Assembly (NCBI RefSeq): GCF_000524475.1
Contig: NZ_BAVQ01000080.1
Span: forward strand, 124,001-188,000
Reading direction: 5' to 3'
Source of the DNA: Tomitella biformata AHU 1821
GTDB taxonomy: Bacteria; Actinomycetota; Actinomycetes; Mycobacteriales; Mycobacteriaceae
Length of the DNA stretch: 64,000 bases
The first letter of the stretch is position 1. Each line of letters opens with the position of its first letter. Both the position numbers and the translations under genes were made by a program. The notes below the pieces were generated by a model. That model had not been told where the DNA came from. It saw only the letters and a program-made list of their open reading frames with translations, and searched no databases. Of this stretch, positions 48,833 to 56,824 are shown piece by piece.

Positions 48833-51520
48833 TTGACCAGCAATGCCCTCGGGGGCGGCTCCAGCGCCGTCGCCGCGTCGACGCACGCGGCCTGCGCCCG
48901 CTTCCGCGGCACCGACCCCCTCGTCGTCGGCCGCACCCGCCGGCGCACCGCGATCGACATCGGCTTCGCCGACGACTCCGGGGGCATCCCCCAAGCACGC
49001 TGGACTCGGGCGATGATCTTCGAGCACCTGGTGCAGGACCCGAGGTTCGCCAGCGAGATCGCGACGACGGCGGTGGGCCGACTCAGCCTGGCCCGCCCCG
49101 CCGCGGTGGTCACCGCGGACGCCGGGGTCCGGCTCGGTCGCACCGCCGAACTGCTCGGAGCCGCGCACGACCGCGCGGTCGCCAGCGGCGAGGCAACCTT
49201 GATCCACGGCCTCGCGCTGCCGTTCGCGGGTTTCGAGTCCATTGACTCAACGGAGGTCAAGCCCGACTTCGCCATCGTCGCCCCGACTCTCTCGGGGGCC
49301 GGATCCTGGCTGATCGTCGGCGACGCCAAGGACTACGAGCGGGTCCGCTCCCGCATCGAGGACGCTCGCCTACTCAAGGGCTTCCTACAGGTCGCGGTCG
49401 GTGCGGAGTCCGCCGCGCAGTGGTCTCTCCTGCCAGCCGGCATGACGGTCCATTCGCACGGCGTGCTCGCGGTGCCGCGCAATGCGTTCTTGCGGCCAGA
49501 GCCCCTGCTCGAGCGGCTCGACGACTACCGCGCCGAGGTGCGGATGCGGATCGCCGAGCGCCGCCTCGAGGCCGCCGCCCAGCCGCCAGAGGCTATCGGG
49601 GACCTGGCGGCCTTCGTCGCGCATCTGCACGCCACCTTCGATCCCGCGACGTGCACCACCTGCAGCCTGTTCACCTACTGCCGCAACGAGATTCGATCTT
49701 CCACCGACCCCGCCGACCTGCTCGTCGAACTCGGGATCCCGGAGGCGGCGCGCACCTCGCCCCCCTCCTCCGTCGCGGCCAACGTCGAAGCCACGCTGAC
49801 CGGCATCGCCCAGGAGACCGGACAGCTGCGCATCGACCAGGCCGACCAGCCGGGCGCCATCAACGTGGTGCTCGCCAAGTCGGACGCCGCGGCGCTCGGC
49901 ATCCACGGCATCAGCCTGCAACGGGGTTCGAGGCCCTGGCAGCGCACCGTCTTCGGCGACCCGCAGTCCGCACAGACCCGCACCACGGTCATGCGCATCC
50001 TGGGCAGGGCGCTGGCCGAAGCCATGTCGCAATCCCCCGGCTCCACCGCCGCCGCGCCCGCAGGCGTCGATCCCGTCCACCTCGTCGTGCCGGACGCCGC
50101 GACGGCCGACGTGCTGGCCGCTATCGCCGACAACCTCGCCGGCATCGAGCTGAGCCGACTGCGTTGGGCCCGCGACGAGGAGATGGGCCGCGAGCCCCTG
50201 ACCTTCGGCGGCGAGCCGGCCCGCGTCCCGCCCCCTCTCGACCGCGAGGCGCGAGTCGCCGTCTCGTTCCTGCTCGAGGAGGACCGCGCCCGCGCACTGA
50301 CTCTGCGCGCGCCCATCATCAACATCCGCGCGGCGCTCGCACGACATGTGGTCGCGGGCGGCCCCGCCGTCGCCGCGCAGCGCCTCGACTACCTGGTGGG
50401 CTGGGCTGAGTCAGTGGGGACGGCAGGGTCCTCCCCCGAAATCCCCCTCGACCCGCGCGCCTTCGAGGACGTGATCGAGGCCTCGCCGCACACCCCCGGC
50501 GCCCGGCTGTCGAATCGGCAGTCCGACGCGATCCACCACGCGCGCTCCGAGATCGCCGCCGACCCCGCCCCATACGAGGACCTGGTGACAGCGGAGCTGG
50601 ACTATAAGAGCGGAGTCCTCGACCGGGCGCGCACGGCGCTGGCCACGGTCCCGGACTCCGCGCTGCGGCAGGTGTTCCGCGCGTTGGAGGGCGACGCCCA
50701 GGCGGTGTGGCGGCGTCGGGTCGCCTTGCACGCGTCGGACCTGGTCCGTTTCGGCCGCACCTATCGGCACTGGCGCAACGCCCTGGTACCCGTCATTGAG
50801 GCCGACGGCAAATGCCAGAGCCAGCTCCAAGCGCTCGCCAACCCCCAATACGCCCACGACCGCGCAGCCGACGCCGGCGTCCGGGAATTGGCCCACGCCA
50901 CCGTCGTGGACACGAATCCGATCACTCTCGAGGTCGCGTCCCGCCGTCTCGGAGACGGTGCCCGAGTCGTGCTCATCCACCACAACGGCGACGCGTGCGT
51001 GGAGGGTCCGCAGGTCGAGGTCAAGGCACAGGCCACCAGCTTCCGGCTCGGTGGATTGGCCATCGGCCCCCTGTCTGCCAGCTCCGACGACACCAGCCCC
51101 GACGGCGACCGGCCGCGCCACCTGGTCTGGGAGCCCACGACGGTCCCCGACCTAGCCGTCGGCGACCGCCTCGTGATCGCCGACTTCGCCTGGTTCTCGA
51201 CCAATAAGGGCAATGCCCATCTGAATGTCGCGCGCCCGAAGCCCGATGCGATGTCCGCGCCAAAGGCGGACTGCACCATCGAGTCCTATGAGCTAGACCC
51301 CGAGGCCCACCAGTACTGCTGCCGCCCGCACGAAGACGCCGAGGCCGATTGGTCCGACCAGCTCGCCGAGCGGCGCGACCGCGGGGAGCTCAACCCGCAG
51401 GCCTGGCCGCCGCTGATCGACGGCGATGCGTTCGAGACCGCCCCCGTCAACATTCCGGCTGCGGCAGCCATTCCGGCCGACCCGCCACCCGAGCACCTGA
51501 CAATCGATGACCTGGAGTGA
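48833..51520 (+). CDS. Cas4/Dna2-like Fe-S PD-(D/E)XK nuclease, large multidomain protein
   Basis: An 895-residue protein. Residues 1-290 look like a RecB-family nuclease with a 4Fe-4S cluster: Cys21 lies before the nuclease core and C274-x2-C277-x5-C283 after it, the Cas4/Dna2/AddB arrangement. The catalytic core has KPDFAIV (Asp145), VGDAKDYE (Asp164, Lys166) and a Gln in LLKGFLQVAVG. His65 may be a further ligand. Residues 300-700 are unassigned; 740-850 look beta-rich (DLAVGDRLVIADFAW), with a second Cys cluster near HQYCCRPHE. The TTG start is forced by an in-frame stop just upstream and has AGGTGG before it. It is followed by a helicase gene with only 4 bases between them. Confidence 0.75.
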   Translation: MTSNALGGGSSAVAASTHAACARFRGTDPLVVGRTRRRTAIDIGFADDSGGIPQARWTRAMIFEHLVQDPRFASEIATTAVGRLSLARPAAVVTADAGVRLGRTAELLGAAHDRAVASGEATLIHGLALPFAGFESIDSTEVKPDFAIVAPTLSGAGSWLIVGDAKDYERVRSRIEDARLLKGFLQVAVGAESAAQWSLLPAGMTVHSHGVLAVPRNAFLRPEPLLERLDDYRAEVRMRIAERRLEAAAQPPEAIGDLAAFVAHLHATFDPATCTTCSLFTYCRNEIRSSTDPADLLVELGIPEAARTSPPSSVAANVEATLTGIAQETGQLRIDQADQPGAINVVLAKSDAAALGIHGISLQRGSRPWQRTVFGDPQSAQTRTTVMRILGRALAEAMSQSPGSTAAAPAGVDPVHLVVPDAATADVLAAIADNLAGIELSRLRWARDEEMGREPLTFGGEPARVPPPLDREARVAVSFLLEEDRARALTLRAPIINIRAALARHVVAGGPAVAAQRLDYLVGWAESVGTAGSSPEIPLDPRAFEDVIEASPHTPGARLSNRQSDAIHHARSEIAADPAPYEDLVTAELDYKSGVLDRARTALATVPDSALRQVFRALEGDAQAVWRRRVALHASDLVRFGRTYRHWRNALVPVIEADGKCQSQLQALANPQYAHDRAADAGVRELAHATVVDTNPITLEVASRRLGDGARVVLIHHNGDACVEGPQVEVKAQATSFRLGGLAIGPLSASSDDTSPDGDRPRHLVWEPTTVPDLAVGDRLVIADFAWFSTNKGNAHLNVARPKPDAMSAPKADCTIESYELDPEAHQYCCRPHEDAEADWSDQLAERRDRGELNPQAWPPLIDGDAFETAPVNIPAAAAIPADPPPEHLTIDDLE

Positions 51521-51524
51521 TCGC

Positions 51525-53063
51525 GTGACCATCGAGTTCTCCCCGCCCGCCGGCTCCCCGCGTCCCGACTCCACGGCCTCTCCCGCCGTCCACCACGGCG
51601 CCGCCGCGGCGGGCAACGCGAGGGCCGCGGACCGCGCCAGTGCCGCGCTGCGCCAGGCCCTGGCCGGAGAGTCTTCTACCGAGCGGGTCCTGCTCAAGGC
51701 CGCCGCCGGCGCGGGCAAGTCCTTCGTGCTGCGCCGCCTCGTCGCGGAGGCCCTGGAAGAGGTCGGCCCCGCGTGCTCGCGCGTCGCGATCGTCGCGTTC
51801 ACCAACAAGCAGATCTATCCCCTCGCGACCGCGCTCGGCAAGGAGCTCGGCAAGGACCGGGTGTGCCTGTTCGTCGCCAAGGCCCGCTTCGACGAGGTCC
51901 CCGACGCGGCCCAACAGCACGCCACCGTCGTCACCGGGACCACTGCCATCCCCCTCGAGTGCGACGTCGTGATCTCCACCTCGCACAAGCTCGGCGCGAT
52001 GGGTGAGATGAACCGGCTTAGGGAGCACTTCGGGGCCGGCGCGGACGGCGGCTCGCCGTTTGACGTGCTGTTCGTCGACGAGGCATGGCAGCTCCCCCAC
52101 CACCTGTTCGACAAGGTCGCCAAGGCCGCGCCGATCACCGTCGGCGTCGGCGATGTCGGCCAGCTGCCGCCCCTGGAGGTCGGCGAGAACCCGTGGCGCG
52201 GGCTGCCGGGGCACAATCCCTATCGGGCCTGGCCCACGGACTTCGACGACGACCCGGCCACCTGGTCCCAGGAGCTGCCCGCGGTGTGGCGGCCGGCCGC
52301 CGGGCATCTCGACCTCTGGCGCGCGTTCTACCCGGAGTGGACCGAGCTGAACTGCGTCGCCGCTCCTGGGGACCGCGCCATCAGCACTGGCGAGCTCTCC
52401 CCCGAATCCGCGGCCATCTGGGCCCAGGTGGGCACCGGCGTGCCGACTCTGCTGCAGGTGGACGGCCTGCCCGCCCCTGAGGCGCCGGATATCGACCTCC
52501 CGCTGTTGGAGGTCGTCGAGTCGCTGCTGGACCAGCTGCTCGCGTCCGGCCTCGCACTGCAGAGTGCGGACTACACGGTCGCGGGCAACCCCTCCGGCAC
52601 AACCCTCACGACCCGGCCCGGAGACGCCTCGGGGGATCCCCTCATCGCGGTCCTGGCGACCCGCAATCAGGCCGTCGACGACGCTGCCGACATGGTGGAA
52701 CGCCTACGGGTGCGCCACGGACTGACCGAGACGGAGCTCGTCGCGTCCACCGTCGACTCCTGGCAGGGCCAGACCAACGGCATCACCATCGCGATCCACC
52801 CATTGAACGGCGCCGACCAGCTCGACGAGTTCAACTCCGCCTTCGGCCGCCTCGCCGTGACCTGCACGCGCGCCACCCACGGACTCCTGATGCTGTGCCG
52901 CCCAGGGCTGGAGCAGCTGCTCACGCAAGCGCCCGCGCGCCCCGGCACCCCGCACGGCGAGCCCGGCAACCGGCAGCTGCCCAGACAAACCCACAAACGC
53001 ATCCTCGACGCGTTCGCACATGGCACCATGACGATCGACAACCAACCCGAGGAGCACCTTTGA
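51525..53063 (+). CDS. superfamily 1 (UPF1/Dna2-like) helicase
   Basis: ATP-dependent helicase/translocase of 512 residues with all SF1 motifs: Walker A KAAAGAGKS (58-66), motif II VLFVDEAWQL (181-190), motif III GVGDVGQLPP (207-216), motif IV VLATRNQ, motif V STVDSWQGQ (408-416) and motif VI LAVTCTRATHGLLML (443-457). The DSWQGQ/CTRA pattern is nearest UPF1/Dna2-type SF1B enzymes. The GTG at 51525 is preferred because GGAG lies 7 bases upstream, within the nuclease gene end; an ATG at 51507 would overlap it. It probably works with the preceding nuclease. Its stop overlaps the next start as TTGA. Confidence 0.85.
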   Translation: MTIEFSPPAGSPRPDSTASPAVHHGAAAAGNARAADRASAALRQALAGESSTERVLLKAAAGAGKSFVLRRLVAEALEEVGPACSRVAIVAFTNKQIYPLATALGKELGKDRVCLFVAKARFDEVPDAAQQHATVVTGTTAIPLECDVVISTSHKLGAMGEMNRLREHFGAGADGGSPFDVLFVDEAWQLPHHLFDKVAKAAPITVGVGDVGQLPPLEVGENPWRGLPGHNPYRAWPTDFDDDPATWSQELPAVWRPAAGHLDLWRAFYPEWTELNCVAAPGDRAISTGELSPESAAIWAQVGTGVPTLLQVDGLPAPEAPDIDLPLLEVVESLLDQLLASGLALQSADYTVAGNPSGTTLTTRPGDASGDPLIAVLATRNQAVDDAADMVERLRVRHGLTETELVASTVDSWQGQTNGITIAIHPLNGADQLDEFNSAFGRLAVTCTRATHGLLMLCRPGLEQLLTQAPARPGTPHGEPGNRQLPRQTHKRILDAFAHGTMTIDNQPEEHL

Positions 53064-53575
53064 CCGACCAGCCCCGCTTCACCCGCGACGAGCTCGCCGC
53101 CGCATTCGCGGACTTCCAGGCCGTGACCGACAAAGCCGCGAAGTCCGGGGACTGGAATCCGTGGGTGGACCAGTTCGCCGAGGATGCCGAGTACATCGAG
53201 CACGCCTTCGGCACGTTCCACGGCCGCGAGGAGATCCGCACGTGGGCGCTCAAGACGATGGGCAGCTTCCCCGGCAATCACATGACCGAGTTCCCGGCCC
53301 TGTGGATCACCATCGACGAGGAGCGCGGCCAGGTTATCGCCGAGATCGACAATCCCATGCCGGACCCGGGCGACGGCAGCGTGTTCGGAGCCGCGAACCT
53401 CTCGATCTTCCGCTACGCCGGCGACGGCCAGTGGCGCGGCGAGGAGGACTGGTACAACCCCATGAAGTTCGGCGCCATGGCCATGGGCTGGTGCACGAAG
53501 GCGATTGAGCTGGGCACCATCACCGACGAGGCCCAGCGCTGGTTCGACAAGACCTCGAAGAGGATGGGCAGGTAG
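53060..53575 (+). CDS. SnoaL/NTF2-like protein
   Basis: A 171-residue alpha+beta protein of the NTF2-like superfamily: N-terminal helices (FTRDELAAAFADFQAV), then DWNPWVDQFAEDAEYIEHAFGTFHGREEI, then beta strands (GQVIAEIDNPM, GAANLSIFRYAGDGQW). Such folds serve as small enzymes or ligand-binding proteins, so no reaction is assigned. The TTG start overlaps the helicase stop by 3 bases (TTGA) with GGAG 6 bases upstream, so translation is coupled. Third gene of the nuclease-helicase operon; it may only share its transcript. Confidence 0.75.
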   Translation: MTDQPRFTRDELAAAFADFQAVTDKAAKSGDWNPWVDQFAEDAEYIEHAFGTFHGREEIRTWALKTMGSFPGNHMTEFPALWITIDEERGQVIAEIDNPMPDPGDGSVFGAANLSIFRYAGDGQWRGEEDWYNPMKFGAMAMGWCTKAIELGTITDEAQRWFDKTSKRMGR

Positions 53576-53845
53576 CTGCTCGACGCACGATCAAGACCCC
53601 GAGGCCCCACCTCGGACCCCGCCCTCGAGCGGGAAGTTCGGCACACATCGCCCGAGAAATCTGGCACCCAAGGTCCCGTTCGGCGCCAAATCCTGGTCTC
53701 ACCAGGTGCCAAGTGCAGGGCGCGACCGGGGTTAGGCCAACTCAAAGTCGATCACTGTTCCGATGCTGAACAGGCCGCGGTCTAGCGCGCCACGCTCGCA
53801 ACTGCTTGACATGTATAGGAGCATCAGATTGCCCGGCACTGCGGT
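53576..53845. other. convergent intergenic region
   Basis: 270 bases between the SnoaL-like gene and the opposing frameshifted gene. No gene is seen. Two small GC hairpins stand close to the SnoaL-like stop, CCGAG/CTCGG (53599-53615) and CCCGC/GCGGG (53618-53633), and may together end the operon. The rest shows no clear structure. Confidence 0.45.
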
Positions 53846-54372
53846 TCAGCAAAGGGGGTCGATGCCGATGCGGACACAGATCCATTCTATGAATGTCCCC
53901 TCGGGCGCGGTCGGCTCACGGCTGATGATGTTGTGGCCGTGGTACTCGGGTGTGAACCAGTTCGGATGACTCGTCGGCTGCGATGTGACGGGACGGGACG
54001 GGCGAGGGTGGCGCGCCCGAGGACCACGGCCTCGCCTTCTCGCGCGGGGCCTTCGATCCACAAGTACCGGTCGTAGAGCAGCAGTCCCCCGGCCAGCGTC
54101 GGCCCCGGATCCGCCGTCCAGGTCCACACGGACGCCGAGAACTTGCGGCCCAGGCGCATCCACCCGTACTTCCTCGGGTCAGGGTCCGGCTCGACCACAC
54201 CGGCCACCTTCGTGATGAGTGAGTGGGGGACTCCGCCGGGGATGTCCTCGGCCGTGATCCATTCTGTCGTCGATGTGATCCGGTCGCCGATCTCAAGGGC
54301 CTCATAGCCCGGCTCGAGGTCGACGAGCATCCATAGCTCGGTCCGGTATCCCGGCACAGGCTTCTCACTCAT
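53846..54372 (-). pseudogene. unrecognised small gene, frameshifted at a 5-bp repeat
   Basis: The frame starting at 54372 (MSEKPVPGYRTELWML) reads as a plausible beta-rich protein up to GEAVVLGRATLARP. It then turns into a low-complexity tail ending at 53887. The neighbouring frame continues sensibly as TSHPNWFTPEYHGHNIISRE to a stop at 53846. The switch falls on three copies of GACGG (53987-54001). Removing one copy joins the halves into a 173-residue protein. I do not recognise the family. It overlaps the next gene (54365) by 8 bases, so the two form an operon. It may be a decayed gene or a switchable one. Confidence 0.65.
53987..54001. repeat. three-copy GACGG repeat at the frameshift
   Basis: GACGG occurs three times in a row, exactly at the point where the two halves of the minus-strand gene part frames. 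Because the unit is 5 bases, gain or loss of one copy changes the reading frame; loss of one restores it. Confidence 0.85.
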
Positions 54373-55648
54373 GTGCCCTCACCTCGACACTCTCGTCCGA
54401 CTTCCCGTGGAGCGGCAGTGGGAACGAGATTCTCGCCATGATGTCCGCGTTCGCCGGATCGGTATGCGGGTCTGACTGAATCCAGTGCACAGTGCCACGA
54501 GTACTCGGATCGAGATCGATGCGCCGGCGTGCGCCGTCAGGGGCCTGGGCGGTGAGCCCGCCGACGGCAATCCACTCCGTGCCGTCGGCACCACGCGCCG
54601 TGTCGGCACGACGAGGCTGCGCCGTCACCCGGGCGACGGTGGCCGGATCCTCGACCGGGACGAACCGCCGCTCTTCGTCGAGCACCCGCAGCCGGTGAGT
54701 ATCGCCCTCGTCGCGCACCACCCCGTATCGAGGGTCATCACCCAGATTCGGAACCATGTGGCCGACGAGGAACAGTCGCCCATCGACGAGGACGCTGGTG
54801 CCGCCCTCGGCGCAGACGCGTTCAATGGTCAACGTCCCATCCCCGGCGCGGTCGCACCGGAACACCTCGTACCGGGAGGTGATCCAGCACCCGTAGCGGT
54901 CGGCGTGGACCTTGCGAGTCCAATAGTCCGTCGGCGGCTCGATCGTCAGCGGCAACAGATACTCGACCACCCGCGGTGGTGTCGATCCCGTGTCAAGGCG
55001 CAGCAGAATGGGATTCGACCGATCCATGACCCACACGTAGCGCCCGTCGACGGAGACTGCGCCGGCGACGAACTCCTCCTTGGCATCCGGCACGTCATCG
55101 AGGTCCAGATCGACCAGCACCCCCGTCGCCTGGAAGTGGTCCTCGGCCGAGGTGAGATCCCCGTCCGACCAGAAGCGGTACGGGGTGGCGTCGACCTCGG
55201 TCAGCCTCTCGGTGCCGTCGACGACGCGCAACCCGCGGTCGGTGGGCTCGACGCGCTGTTCGACGATCTGGACCCGTCGAACCCTGCCCTGAACCCGGGT
55301 GGGCACACCGGGGCCGATCCAGCGGATGCCGGCGATGAGTCGCCCAGTGAGTTCGACTCGTCCCGCCAAGGGCCGATCTGACCTCCACTCGGCGGACCAT
55401 CCGTCACCGATTACTTCCATTGGCCACCGCAGTCCACCCTCCGTGTAACCGAAGGGGATATGCCCGAACATCGGCCGCACAGTGACCCGCACGGCGTGCT
55501 CACATGGTGAGGGTGTCGGTCCGGCAGGCTGGAAGCTCAACACAACGTCGATGACGTCACCGCGGGCGGGCGGAGCAAGGGAGCCGCCATCGAGAACCCA
55601 TCCCGGGACGAACACAGCGAGAGCGCGATCAGCCGTTTCGGCAGTCAT
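54365..55648 (-). CDS. unrecognised protein, possibly beta-propeller-like
   Basis: A 427-residue protein of no family I recognise. The N-terminal third is beta-rich (RGDVIDVVLSFQPAG, VRVTVRPMFGHIPFGYTEGG, GRVELTGRLIAGIRWIG). The rest has strand-like segments resembling propeller blades (SVDGRYVWVMDRSNPILLRL, YGCWITSRYEVFRCDRAG, ILVDGRLFLVGHMV-like TSVLVDGRLFLVGHMV, EWIAVGGLTAQAP). No signal peptide. I use the ATG at 55648 (MTAETADRALAVFVPG); 51 more codons are open upstream to 55801. The gene is on the opposite strand to its neighbours on both sides and pairs with the frameshifted gene. Likely accessory. Confidence 0.6.
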   Translation of the reverse strand: MTAETADRALAVFVPGWVLDGGSLAPPARGDVIDVVLSFQPAGPTPSPCEHAVRVTVRPMFGHIPFGYTEGGLRWPMEVIGDGWSAEWRSDRPLAGRVELTGRLIAGIRWIGPGVPTRVQGRVRRVQIVEQRVEPTDRGLRVVDGTERLTEVDATPYRFWSDGDLTSAEDHFQATGVLVDLDLDDVPDAKEEFVAGAVSVDGRYVWVMDRSNPILLRLDTGSTPPRVVEYLLPLTIEPPTDYWTRKVHADRYGCWITSRYEVFRCDRAGDGTLTIERVCAEGGTSVLVDGRLFLVGHMVPNLGDDPRYGVVRDEGDTHRLRVLDEERRFVPVEDPATVARVTAQPRRADTARGADGTEWIAVGGLTAQAPDGARRRIDLDPSTRGTVHWIQSDPHTDPANADIMARISFPLPLHGKSDESVEVRAHE

Positions 55649-55817
55649 CGTGAAGACCCCACGCACTCGAGGAACCGATGGGCGACGCCATCGGGCGCGG
55701 GGGTACCTTGCGCTGAAAACTACCACGTCAGTCAGCGCTCGAATAGGTGTCGGCGCACTCTCACCCGCAGCGGTCAGGTCCTCGACGACGCCGGCCACCA
55801 CCCGTGACCATCGCGAC

Positions 55818-55840
55818 TAGACTTCCGAACACGTTCCGAA
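55818..55840 (+). promoter_or_regulatory. promoter/operator of the toxin-antitoxin pair
   Basis: TAGACT (55818-55823) fits a -10 and abuts two direct copies of TTCCGAA (55823-55829 and 55834-55840) spaced by 11 bases, one helical turn. This placement suits autorepression by the antitoxin starting at 55853. No clear -35 or strong ribosome-binding site was seen. Confidence 0.45.
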
Positions 55841-55852
55841 TACCATGGTTCC

Positions 55853-56311
55853 ATGGCCATCGCAGCAGACCTCCCCGCCCGGACCCGGCGCTCCTCGGAC
55901 CTGAGCAAGCATTCCGCCGAGGTCTTCGCCGAGGCCGAGGACCACCCCGTCACCGTTACCCGCCGCGACGGCGAGGCGCTGGTCCTGATGTCGCAGCGCG
56001 AGGCCGAGGGCCGCTCGCGGCTGCTGAACTTCGCCGCGCAGCTCATCACCGTCACCCTCGACGACAGCGGCTCACTCGCCGAGCGCATGGCCAAGGCCTT
56101 CCCGTGGATGCTCGCCCTGTCGCCCGCGGACCGGGAGTCCTGCGCGCAAGATCTGGTGGACGCGGCACGCGCCTCGTTCTCCACCGAGCAGCCGCACCTG
56201 GCCATGGCCGAGCTGACGTCCTGGAAAGAGACGGCCACGGCCGTCGCCGCGGGGCTCGGCAGCGCCGACCTCGAGTGGCTCGACGAGGACGAGACCGTGG
56301 AGCGTCCGTAG
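55853..56311 (+). CDS. Phd/YefM-type antitoxin (prevent-host-death family)
   Basis: A 152-residue protein. Residues 5-55 match the Phd/YefM DNA-binding fold (LPARTRRSSDLSKHSAEVF, HPVTVTRRDGEALVLMSQRE). The C-terminal extension is longer than in classical Phd (SLAERMAKAFPWMLALS, SWKETATAVAAGL) and presumably neutralises the toxin. It normally binds its own promoter, in line with the direct repeats upstream. The toxin gene starts 2 bases after its stop. Confidence 0.8.
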   Translation: MAIAADLPARTRRSSDLSKHSAEVFAEAEDHPVTVTRRDGEALVLMSQREAEGRSRLLNFAAQLITVTLDDSGSLAERMAKAFPWMLALSPADRESCAQDLVDAARASFSTEQPHLAMAELTSWKETATAVAAGLGSADLEWLDEDETVERP

Positions 56312-56313
56312 TC

Positions 56314-56664
56314 GTGGCGGCCGCCAAGAAGGGCGAGCTGGTCCCCCGTCCTCCGAAGAAGATCGAGTACGAGATCCGCTTCGCCACCGCCAACGCCAAG
56401 AAGGGCTGGCGGGACCTCGTCGCGACGATCCGCAACCCGATGACGGAGACGTGGGACTTCCTCCCGCGAACGCCCCTGGCCACGACTCCGACGAACTACC
56501 GGCTCAAGGGCGAGCTCGGCACAATCTCGCACAGCGGCGCGACCCATGAGCGCTGGCAGCACAAGCCGACGGCGAAGGGCACCGCTCGCATCTGGTACTA
56601 CGTCCACGAGCGCACGGTCTTTCTGGAGCAGGTCCACACCAGCCACCCGAACGAGACGAAGTAG
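56314..56664 (+). CDS. RelE/ParE-superfamily toxin
   Basis: A 116-residue basic protein with the RelE-like order: KIEYEIRFATANAKKGWRDL helix region, NYRLKGELG, then ERWQHKPTAKGTARIWYYV and the final strand TVFLEQVHTSHPNETK. In this family the toxin usually cleaves mRNA or otherwise blocks translation. The GTG start is 2 bases after the antitoxin stop, with GGAG 12 bases upstream, which suggests translational coupling. Both members appear intact. Confidence 0.78.
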   Translation: MAAAKKGELVPRPPKKIEYEIRFATANAKKGWRDLVATIRNPMTETWDFLPRTPLATTPTNYRLKGELGTISHSGATHERWQHKPTAKGTARIWYYVHERTVFLEQVHTSHPNETK

Positions 56665-56824
56665 CCGAGGCATCTCGTGCGCTCACATCGTCGTCATCGC
56701 GTCCAGCCCAGCTCGGCCGCGACCGAACGTCCGGCGTATGTGCCCGGCAGGCACTTCATACCGGCGGGCCAGGACGTGCACAAGCTATCCCCCACCTCAG
56801 GGGTGTCTGGGGCGGCCCACATCA
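56665..56824. other. short intergenic stretch after the toxin gene
   Basis: About 160 bases between the toxin stop and the convergent frameshifted gene. No gene or clear site is visible apart from the hairpin that starts at 56825. Confidence 0.4.

Noticed and set aside
47870-49207. 445-codon minus-strand frame opposite the zinc metallopeptidase
   Set aside because: Mirror of the metallopeptidase and nuclease genes, both of which have clear motifs on the plus strand.
49385-50347. 320-codon minus-strand frame opposite the nuclease gene
   Set aside because: Antisense shadow of the nuclease; no start signal and no recognisable motif.
48833-51520. Cas4 of a CRISPR adaptation module
   Set aside because: The protein is far larger than Cas4, no cas1/cas2 or other cas gene is near and no direct-repeat array is visible.
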